A stretch of DNA of 11,036 nucleotides, taken from positions 1 to 11,036 of the forward strand of contig JABJCF010000340.1 in NCBI GenBank assembly GCA_018665625.1, in the 5' to 3' direction. The stretch is from Nitrospina sp. Lineage in GTDB: Bacteria; Nitrospinota; Nitrospinia; Nitrospinales; VA-1. Each line of letters opens with the position of its first letter. The stretch's first letter is position 1. This document shows positions 1-6,155 of the stretch, one piece after another. The position numbers and the translations under genes are program-made. The notes under the pieces were generated by a model. It was not told the DNA's origin. It was given only the letters and a program-made list of their open reading frames with translations, and did no database searches.

Positions 1-246
1 CTTTTTGTTTGCACGCTTACCTTTGCGATCCAATTTTTTATCAATTCGATTACCTTTTCTATCCAAACGTTTTTCTATCCTGTCTCCTTTGCGGTCCAGT
101 CTATTTGCAATACCTTCTCGTCCATTTGCACGAGCCTTGTCTGCTCTTGCATCCAACCGATTATTGATCCGTTCGCCTTTTTGATCTAAACGGTTATTGA
201 TTCGATCCCCTCTGCGATCAAGACGATTTTCGATCCTATCCCCTCG
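1..246 (-). repeat. Degenerate 33-bp coding repeats (11-residue units)
   Basis: Six to seven degenerate 33-bp units encode the RGDRIxNRLDR-type repeats of the secreted protein. Phrases such as ggatcgaaaatcg and gatcgaatcaat recur with variation. The units drift at the DNA level while the residue pattern is kept, which points to selection on the protein helix rather than a recent DNA expansion. One unit is replaced by a longer, alanine-rich 19-residue step near 99-150. Confidence 0.75.
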
Positions 247-345
247 ATTCAATTCCTGTTGTGTATCAGCTTCCTGGGAAAATGCAGGGTTTACGGAGAG
301 ACTTCCTATTACTGAGATGATTCCGATTGTGAGAGCTTTTTTCAT
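1..345 (-). CDS. Secreted protein of charged 11-residue repeats (partial, C-terminus beyond left edge)
   Basis: An open frame of 115 codons begins at the ATG at 345-343 and runs off the left edge. A good ribosome site (AAAGGAG) lies 8 nt before the ATG. Residues 1-23 are a classic signal peptide: MKKAL, a hydrophobic core, then AFS before Q24, which fits signal peptidase I. From about residue 34 the mature part is almost entirely a repeat of the form R/K-G-D-R-I-x-N/K-R-L-D-R. Leu recurs at residues 42, 53, 64, 83, 94 and 105, and Ile four residues before each. The period is 11 except for a 19-residue step around residues 66-82 (ARADKARANGREGIA). The pattern predicts a long, highly charged, Arg/Asp/Lys-rich helix or coiled coil, exported to the periplasm. 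I recall similar uncharacterised secreted proteins in proteobacteria but know no function. Export and repeat structure are seen; any role would be a guess. Confidence 0.82.
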   Translation of the reverse strand, partial: MKKALTIGIISVIGSLSVNPAFSQEADTQQELNRGDRIENRLDRRGDRINNRLDQKGERINNRLDARADKARANGREGIANRLDRKGDRIEKRLDRKGNRIDKKLDRKGKRANKK

Positions 346-374
346 TTTTTGTACTCCTTTGTTTTAATTAGAGG

Positions 375-402
375 ATAATAATCATCCATTTACTCTCTAC
401 AA
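375..402 (-). promoter_or_regulatory. Candidate promoter of the repeat protein gene
   Basis: On the minus strand a TATTAT box (375-380, 5 of 6 to TATAAT) lies 16 nt downstream of TTGTAG (397-402, only 3 of 6 to TTGACA). Transcription would start near 368, giving a 5' leader of about 23 nt that contains the AAAGGAG ribosome site. The spacing is sensible, but the -35 match is weak and the region is AT-rich. Confidence 0.35.
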
Positions 403-509
403 CGCAGGACTTTAAAATTGGTTGACAAAAAAAGAAAAATTTATTTAAAAATGTGTGAAAAAAGGTTGTAACACCATTAAAGCAAAGGGTTTAGGGGGCT
501 GTAGAGAGT
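392..509. repeat. 10-bp inverted repeat pair in the intergenic region
   Basis: ACTCTCTACA at 392-401 is exactly repeated in inverted orientation as TGTAGAGAGT at 500-509, with 98 bp between them. The left copy overlaps the candidate -35 of the repeat-protein promoter, so a regulator could bind both arms. The gap between the flanking genes (346-612) otherwise holds only AT-rich sequence and an imperfect hairpin across the kinase stop codon (588-617). Chance is not excluded. Confidence 0.3.
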
Positions 510-612
510 TTCCGTTTGTTTGAGAGATATAGCTTGGTAATGAGAGTTAAATGGAAAATATGAAGCAATTTTGTGAAGATTCGCAAGTTTGACGATTCCT
601 CTAAGGATTAAG

Positions 613-2190
613 TCAAATTTCTAAAGCGGATTCAATAGTGGCGAGAAGCAGGATAGGGTTAATTGGGTATGTAAGGCAGGCGAAATATTGCGTTGAGTCT
701 GTTTCGTTAGATAAATCTTTTTCGGTCAAGAGGACTACAGGAATATTTTTAGTATGGGTATTTTCTTTTAGCGTTTGCAGAAGGTTTGGATCTAATTCCG
801 ATTGACAACCCATGATAATAAGTTTTGGGTTATTTTTTTCGGCTTGTGAGATACCCAATGGCCCATTTTCCGCAATCGATAATTTAATGAAAGGACGTGG
901 AATAAACATATTTCTTAGCTTTGCAAGGTCATCACTTTGTGGATTTATAAACAAGATTTCAAATCGTTCTTTTCCCGGTGCTGAGGTGCTATCTTTGTCG
1001 TTACTGTTTTTGGGTGACAAGGGAATGGTAATAGAGAAACAACTTCCCTTACCCAATTCGCTTTCAACATTCAAGCTGCCGCTCATCAGGTCGACCAAAT
1101 TGCGGCATATATTCAGTCCAATTCCCGTTCCTTCAATGTTTGTTTTTTCTGCTCCCAGCCTGTTAAATTTTTCAAATAGTGTTTCAATTTTATCTTCAGG
1201 GATTCCCGGCCCAGTATCTTGAATATTAACTGTAGCTTTATCCCCACTTGCAATCAGGCTCACCGTTAAGGTTCCTTGAATAATATTGTATTTAATTCCA
1301 TTGGATAATAAGTTGAGCAAAATCTGTTTGAGCCGTAATGAATCTGCCAAAACTATTATGGAATTAAGGTCCTGAGTTTCATCGATTATTTTTATCGAGT
1401 TTTTAGATGCGGAAGGGCGGATGAGGACAAGGCTTTCTTGAATTATAGAAATTACATCGATTTTTTCAATTACAACTTTTAATTTCCCGGCCTCAATGGC
1501 AGATAAATCCAATATGTCATTGATCAATTCCAGAAGATGATTGCCTGCTTGAAATATTTGGTTGAGGTTATCGATTGAGCCATCATCGAGAGGTTCGTCA
1601 GGATCAACGATCATGAGCTCGGTATAACCGAGAATGGCGTTTAAGGGTGTTTTTAGATCATGACTCATTTTTGCCAGGAAATCAGATTTGGCTTTATTAG
1701 CCTTTTCCGCATTTTCCTTTGCCTTCATCAAATTTTCTATCAGACGCGAATTTTGATCCAGAAGCATTTTTCTTTCAAGCGAATTGGCTATCGCGGTTAA
1801 TACGGTTTCTGTGATATTTTCATCTTTAATTACATAATCATTGGCGCCAACTTTTAAAGCATTCAAGGCTACCGAGATTTCTTGATTCCCCGTTAAAATG
1901 ACAACAGGAATGTTGTTGCCGGATTTTCTAAGCCTTTCTAATAGTTGCAATCCATTCATTTCCGGCATTTCTAGGTCTGATAAAAGAAGGTCGAACGAGT
2001 CGTCAAGGAGTTTTAGTGCTTGCTTGCCATCCTCGGCGGTTTCAACCTGGTAATGGTTTTCTGAAAGAAGACTGGATAATATGCTAAGCACGAGAGAGTC
2101 GTCGTCGACTACGAGAATTTTTTTCTTGCCCGTTGGCAAAGGGGATGGTTTTTCGGGAGAAAATTCAGGGGAGTTTTTTGAATTAGTCAT
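613..2190 (-). CDS. Soluble hybrid histidine kinase: receiver, HisKA/HATPase, degenerate receiver
   Basis: This 525-residue two-component protein has no transmembrane segment, so it is probably cytoplasmic. Residues 24-140 form a complete receiver, with acidic pocket D29/D30, phosphoacceptor D72 (LLLSDLEMP), T100 and K122. A helical linker rich in Ala, Lys and Glu (about 140-168) leads to the HisKA domain with H177 in SHDLKTPL. The ATPase domain follows, with N293/N297 in the N-box, DTGPGI at 325-330 and GTGIGL at 354-359. From about residue 410 a second receiver-like fold can be traced, but its phosphoacceptor position is Gly461 and its conserved Lys position is Tyr508 (LTYP), so it should not be phosphorylated. 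The likely input is phosphotransfer to the N-terminal receiver, which then controls the kinase. No clear ribosome site precedes the ATG. The gene lies 18 bp after lpd and is probably co-transcribed. Signal and target are unknown. Confidence 0.92.
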   Translation of the reverse strand: MTNSKNSPEFSPEKPSPLPTGKKKILVVDDDSLVLSILSSLLSENHYQVETAEDGKQALKLLDDSFDLLLSDLEMPEMNGLQLLERLRKSGNNIPVVILTGNQEISVALNALKVGANDYVIKDENITETVLTAIANSLERKMLLDQNSRLIENLMKAKENAEKANKAKSDFLAKMSHDLKTPLNAILGYTELMIVDPDEPLDDGSIDNLNQIFQAGNHLLELINDILDLSAIEAGKLKVVIEKIDVISIIQESLVLIRPSASKNSIKIIDETQDLNSIIVLADSLRLKQILLNLLSNGIKYNIIQGTLTVSLIASGDKATVNIQDTGPGIPEDKIETLFEKFNRLGAEKTNIEGTGIGLNICRNLVDLMSGSLNVESELGKGSCFSITIPLSPKNSNDKDSTSAPGKERFEILFINPQSDDLAKLRNMFIPRPFIKLSIAENGPLGISQAEKNNPKLIIMGCQSELDPNLLQTLKENTHTKNIPVVLLTEKDLSNETDSTQYFACLTYPINPILLLATIESALEI

Positions 2191-2208
2191 TGGTTGAATG
2201 GAATAAAA

Positions 2209-3597
2209 TTATTCTCTTTTTCTTTTGTAAACATGGGTGGCGGTTCCATAAAACACCTCGGCCGCTTCCATTAAGGTTTCGGATAATGTGGGATGTGGAT
2301 GGACTGATGAGGCCAGGTCTTTCGCTTTCGCTCCCGTTTCGATAGCTAATACCCCTTCGGCAATCAATTCGCCAGCTCCACTACCCGTTAAACCAACACC
2401 AATAATTTTCTCAGATTCCGGGTCAATTATCAACTTGGTCAATCCTTCACTGCGGCCAAGGGTTTGTGCTCTTCCAGAAGCTCCCCAAGGAAATTTTGCG
2501 ATGGATACAATTTTATTTTGAGCTTTTGCTTCTATTTCCGTTAGTCCGGCCCAGGCGATTTCAGGGTCGGTGAACACCACTGCGGGCATTACTGGGGTAT
2601 TAGAGCCTATTATTTCTCCAACTAAAACTTCGATGGCGATTTTTGCTTCATGAGAAGCTTTATGAGCAAGCATGGCCCCGCCTGTTACATCACCAATGGC
2701 AGATATATGAGGATCTGCTGTTTTTTGTTGGTTGTCTGCAATTACAAACCCTTTGTCATCTAATTTTATTTTTGTGTTTTCGAGTCCCAGGCTTTCTGTG
2801 TTGGGTCTGCGGCCAATTGAAACGAGTACCTGATCAAATAGTTTTTGCTCTTTCCCTGAATCGTTTTCCAGAGTTACGGAAAAATTTGATCCTTCATTTT
2901 CCATATGCGTGACTTTAGTTTTTAGAAGTATTTCCTCAAACTGATTTTTAATTCTGTGTTGCAAGGGTCTTACCAAGTCACGATCGACTCCAGTTAAAAT
3001 ACCGTCCATCATTTCTACAACCGTGACCTTACTGCCGAGTGCCGCATAAACACTGCCCATCTCCATTCCGATGTAGCCCCCACCGATAACAAGTAAACTC
3101 TTAGGAACGCTTTCTATGTTAAGGGCACGGGTAGAGTCCATCAGACCAGAGATATCATTAAAAGGTTGGGTGGGGCGTGATCCCGTAGCAAGAATGCAAT
3201 GGTCGAAGGAGTAAAGCCTTCCATCTACTTCAATGGTATGTGAATCTTTAAAGGTTCCTTTGCCTGAAACAAATTCCACTTTTCGCTGTTTGCATAGCTG
3301 GGTGAGACCTGTTGCCATTTTGTCGATGATCTGATTTTTTCTGTTTCGGATGGTATCCAGGTCAATTTTTGGCTCGCCAAAATCCAAGCCCCAGGATTTA
3401 GCTTCTTTTGTTTCATTAATTAAATGGGCGATATGGAGAAGTGCCTTTGAAGGAATGCATCCTCTGTGAAGGCACACACCACCGGGTTTGTTGCCCGCAT
3501 CAATCAGAGTGACATCCATCCCCTTATCAGCAGCCAGAAATGCTGCCGCATAACCTCCGGGTCCACCCCCTAAAACTAATAAATTTTTTACGCTCAT
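2209..3597 (-). CDS. lpd: Dihydrolipoyl dehydrogenase (E3)
   Basis: This 462-residue FAD- and NAD-dependent oxidoreductase reoxidises the dihydrolipoyl groups of 2-oxo acid dehydrogenase complexes and the glycine cleavage system. The FAD-binding GGGPGG motif is at residues 10-15, and the redox-active disulfide is C42/C47 in GGVCLHRGCIPSK. A second dinucleotide site, IGGGYIGME, lies near residue 170, and an FAD-contacting AIGD segment sits at about 300. The catalytic pair H435/E440 is in HPHPTLSE, as in characterised E3 enzymes. Length is normal and nothing is missing. Only a weak GAG precedes the ATG at 3597. No E1 or E2 gene is nearby, so the complex it serves cannot be told from this window. 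It is followed by the histidine kinase on the same strand and diverges from the glycosyltransferase operon across about 250 AT-rich bases. Confidence 0.96.
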   Translation of the reverse strand: MSVKNLLVLGGGPGGYAAAFLAADKGMDVTLIDAGNKPGGVCLHRGCIPSKALLHIAHLINETKEAKSWGLDFGEPKIDLDTIRNRKNQIIDKMATGLTQLCKQRKVEFVSGKGTFKDSHTIEVDGRLYSFDHCILATGSRPTQPFNDISGLMDSTRALNIESVPKSLLVIGGGYIGMEMGSVYAALGSKVTVVEMMDGILTGVDRDLVRPLQHRIKNQFEEILLKTKVTHMENEGSNFSVTLENDSGKEQKLFDQVLVSIGRRPNTESLGLENTKIKLDDKGFVIADNQQKTADPHISAIGDVTGGAMLAHKASHEAKIAIEVLVGEIIGSNTPVMPAVVFTDPEIAWAGLTEIEAKAQNKIVSIAKFPWGASGRAQTLGRSEGLTKLIIDPESEKIIGVGLTGSGAGELIAEGVLAIETGAKAKDLASSVHPHPTLSETLMEAAEVFYGTATHVYKRKRE

Positions 3598-3845
3598 GAT
3601 CTCGGTTTCTAATTAAAAAGAAATTGTAGTTTATATTGGTTTTGATAAATTTTCATAAAAAAATATCAGCTCCCAATGCAAACAGGTTGTGATAGTTCGC
3701 ATAATACCGGATGTCGTTAATCTGTTTACTTTGTCTTTAAAATTTTTTATCCTTCAAGTAATAGATAAATTGGTTGGTATCTATTTCTACCTGGTCTCCT
3801 TTCTCCAGCCTTGGAATATTCCTTCTTTATATTCAGAAAAAAACT
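3598..3845. other. Divergent AT-rich intergenic region
   Basis: About 250 bases separate lpd (minus) from the glycosyltransferase operon (plus), so promoters for both units should lie here. The sequence is very AT-rich with several T or A runs. I find no -35/-10 pair good enough to call on either strand, and no convincing operator palindrome or RNA structure. Confidence 0.5.
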
Positions 3846-5444
3846 ATGCAGGACCGCATAAACTACCAAAAATTTTTTCTACCCATTTTGGCTTTGATTT
3901 TTTTTGGAATGGTAATTTGGGTGCGGATTCGTCTTTTAGGCTTGCCCCTTGAACGTGATGAAGGGGAGTATGCCTATATGGCTCAACAGTTGCTTCAAGG
4001 GATTCTGCCCTATACTGAAACTCAGAGTATGAAGTTCCCCGGAGTTTATTTTGTGTATGCCGGGGTGCTGCAAATTTTTGGTGAAAGTCCATCCTCCATT
4101 CATTTTTCTTTAATATTTGTAAACCTCACAACAGCATTTCTTCTTTTTTTTCTGGGGAAGAAATTGCTGAATCCGTCATCAGGTATTTTTGCGGCCGCTT
4201 GTTTTTCTGTTTTAACCTTAAGCCCGGGCCTTCAAGGTGTCTGGGCCAATTCGGAGCATTTTGTTTTGCTCCCTGCTATAGCGGGGATCTTACTGTTATG
4301 GGTGGCCCAGGATCAACCGGCACATTTCTTATTTAGCGGATTTTTATTAGGATGTTCCCTCCTGATAAAGCAACATGCTGTATTTTTTTGCCTGTTCGGT
4401 GCTTTATATCTGATCTTTCGAATTATTGATAAATCGCAACCTTTCAAGAATCCAATAAAATATGTATTGCTATTCACTATAGGAGGAATGGCTCCCTTAA
4501 TTATCACAGCACTTATATATGGGGCGAGCGGAAAGTTTTCAGAATTTTGGTTCTGCACCGTTCAATATGCATCGGAATACGTTTCACTGACTGCACTGGG
4601 AGAGGGTTTTGAAAACTTTAAATATAATTTTGCCCAAATTGTAGAGTCCAATTTCCCAATTCTTTGGTTATCCCTGGTTGGGATGGCGTCAGTTACATGG
4701 ATCAAAGATAGAAAACGTGAATATATATTCTTGTTAGGATTCTTTGTCTGCTCGTTCTTAGCAATTACTCCCGGGCTTTATTTCAGGCCGCATTACTTTT
4801 TGTTATGGATGCCGGCTATTTCCCTTCTCGCTGCAGCCGGATTTGATGGATTGGTTCACAGGTTCCCATTTTCTGGGATTAAGAACTTGACCCAAGTGGG
4901 AATTCTTATTTTAGCTTTGGGAATTCCCTTTTTGATGCAGAAAGAAACGTTCTTCAAACTGTCACCTATTCAAGTGACTCGATCGGTGTATGGTTTGAAC
5001 CCTTTTTCGGAATCTCTTGAGGTTGCCAGGTATATTCGTGAGCATTCGGGAAAAAATAGTAAGCTCGCTGTTTTGGGATCAGAACCGCAGATTTATTTTT
5101 TTTCCCATAGAAGAGCTGCCACTCGGCATATTTATATGTATCCATTGATGGAGCCTCACGTGTATGCCCGCCAAATGCAGGCAGAGTTAATTCGTGAAGT
5201 TGAAAAATCCGGGCCGGAATTCGTTATGGTCGCCAACCTTGCAGGCTCCTGGGTTTCTTCGCGGCCTGATATTTCGCCTATGCTGAAAGACTGGGCTCAA
5301 GGCTATTTGAATGATGAATATGAAAAAAAAGGTGTGGTCGATATTATTTCTAATGACGAGACCATTTATAAGTGGGGAGAAGAAGCAATGGGGTACCACC
5401 CTCAGTCCAGATACCATCTGTTAATTTACAAAAAACGCATATGA
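3846..5444 (+). CDS. ArnT/PMT-like membrane glycosyltransferase (GT-C fold)
   Basis: With the ATG at 3846 this is a 532-residue polytopic inner-membrane protein. Its first membrane helix starts at about residue 10. It is followed by RDEGEY (residues 37-42), the acidic first-loop motif of GT-C transferases of the PMT/ArnT type, which move sugars from polyprenyl-phosphate donors to lipid or protein acceptors on the outer face of the membrane. Many further hydrophobic helices run to about residue 365. A soluble C-terminal domain of about 165 residues contains LGSEPQIYFFS, which I recognise as typical of this GT39-like family. The frame stays open upstream to a TTG at 3774, but that adds 24 residues of uncharacteristic sequence and has no ribosome site, so I prefer the ATG, although it too lacks a Shine-Dalgarno. 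It is first of three closely spaced plus-strand genes. Donor and acceptor are unknown. Confidence 0.85.
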   Translation: MQDRINYQKFFLPILALIFFGMVIWVRIRLLGLPLERDEGEYAYMAQQLLQGILPYTETQSMKFPGVYFVYAGVLQIFGESPSSIHFSLIFVNLTTAFLLFFLGKKLLNPSSGIFAAACFSVLTLSPGLQGVWANSEHFVLLPAIAGILLLWVAQDQPAHFLFSGFLLGCSLLIKQHAVFFCLFGALYLIFRIIDKSQPFKNPIKYVLLFTIGGMAPLIITALIYGASGKFSEFWFCTVQYASEYVSLTALGEGFENFKYNFAQIVESNFPILWLSLVGMASVTWIKDRKREYIFLLGFFVCSFLAITPGLYFRPHYFLLWMPAISLLAAAGFDGLVHRFPFSGIKNLTQVGILILALGIPFLMQKETFFKLSPIQVTRSVYGLNPFSESLEVARYIREHSGKNSKLAVLGSEPQIYFFSHRRAATRHIYMYPLMEPHVYARQMQAELIREVEKSGPEFVMVANLAGSWVSSRPDISPMLKDWAQGYLNDEYEKKGVVDIISNDETIYKWGEEAMGYHPQSRYHLLIYKKRI

Positions 5445-5487
5445 TATTTTATTTTCTAAATTGGTTTTTCATGCAGGTCGAAAAATT

Positions 5488-6132
5488 ATGAGGATTAAGA
5501 TCAGCCTGATACTGGTGGCTTTAGTAACCTATTGGGGTTATTGGTTAGTTCATGATGAACGCAAACACACACAGGCTGTTGCCTACAACGAGCAGGGAAA
5601 TAATCTCAGTGAATTGAAAAGGTACGATGAAGCCATTGAAAACTACCAGCAAGCCATTTTGATTAGAGAAAACTTCGCTGAGCCCTATAATAATCTTGCC
5701 AATGCACTCCGGCAAGCAGGGCAATTAAAAGATTCTATTCCTTATTATAAGGAGGCGATTCGTTTCAAGAAGAACTATGCCGATGCCTATATTAATTTAG
5801 GTATTGCCCGGAGCGAGCAAGGCAATTTTAAAGAGGCCATCGAAAAATACCAAGTGGCTCTTTCTCTCAACCCAAATTTTTTCAGAGTGCATAACAGTTT
5901 AGCTATCCTACTGAGTCAGCAGGGAGATATTGCGGGAGCTATCTCTCATTACCATCAGGCAATTAATCTTTATCCAGATTTTGCTAAAGCCCACAACAAC
6001 CTAGGCAGCACCTTGGCGGGGCAAGGTAAATTTAAAGATTCAATCGTACATTTTGAGAAGGCAATTAGCATTGATTCAACCTATACCGACGCACAAAAAA
6101 ATCTTGAGCTTGCGCGGTCCCTTTTAAAATGA
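5488..6132 (+). CDS. Membrane-anchored tetratricopeptide repeat protein
   Basis: The protein has 214 residues from the ATG at 5488. An in-frame TTG at 5461 would only add nine polar residues before the membrane helix, so the ATG is preferred; a weak AGG lies 10 nt upstream. Residues 1-21 (MRIKISLILVAL...) form one membrane anchor or uncleaved signal. The rest is about five 34-residue TPR units (roughly residues 32-201) with the usual N-L-G/A and A-I-x-x-Y/F positions. Such arrays act as protein-protein scaffolds, here most likely on the periplasmic side. From residue 37 to its end it aligns without gaps to the C-terminal array of the next gene: 114 of 178 positions are identical by hand count, and the last residues (DAQKNLELA-SL-K) coincide. 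It is thus a paralogue lacking the glycosyltransferase part. Gaps are 43 bp to the gene before and 23 bp to the gene after, which indicates an operon. Confidence 0.9.
   Translation: MRIKISLILVALVTYWGYWLVHDERKHTQAVAYNEQGNNLSELKRYDEAIENYQQAILIRENFAEPYNNLANALRQAGQLKDSIPYYKEAIRFKKNYADAYINLGIARSEQGNFKEAIEKYQVALSLNPNFFRVHNSLAILLSQQGDIAGAISHYHQAINLYPDFAKAHNNLGSTLAGQGKFKDSIVHFEKAISIDSTYTDAQKNLELARSLLK
5596..6129 (+). repeat. Duplicated TPR-coding segment, copy A (copy B at 7533-8066)
   Basis: This 534-bp segment corresponds codon for codon, without gaps, to 7533-8066 in the next gene. The DNA still shows exact blocks, for example 23 identical bases at 5605-5627 and 7542-7564, and GCGGGGCAAGGTAA near 6017 and 7952. 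The two copies therefore share a fairly recent ancestor rather than just the general TPR pattern. Confidence 0.88.
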
Positions 6133-6155
6133 GTAATTAAGAAAGCCATTGTCCT

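Noticed and set aside
1..246. CRISPR-like array from regularly spaced 33-bp repeats
   Set aside because: The units are contiguous, degenerate and in frame within a secreted protein; there are no unique spacers and no cas genes.
422..449. Plus-strand promoter (perfect TTGACA, TTTAAA after 16 nt) driving a small RNA ending at the 588-617 hairpin
   Set aside because: The -10 is weak, the region is poly-A/T, and the hairpin has mismatches and spans the kinase stop codon; not enough to call an RNA.
588..617. Terminator for the kinase gene
   Set aside because: The stem (TTTGAC/GTCAAA plus an inner segment) is interrupted by mismatches and has no T-run in the minus direction; noted only as a possible structure.
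3774..3845. Upstream TTG start for the first glycosyltransferase, adding 24 residues
   Set aside because: The added residues precede the usual N-terminal membrane helix, do not resemble the family and have no ribosome site; the ATG at 3846 fits better.
3689..3952. Small GTG-started open frame on the plus strand in the divergent gap
   Set aside because: It overlaps the glycosyltransferase start in another frame, has no ribosome site and shows no recognisable domain.
5461..5487. TTG start for the TPR protein, adding 9 residues
   Set aside because: The ATG at 5488 begins the membrane anchor directly and aligns with the ATG of the paralogous neighbour (MRI-ISL).
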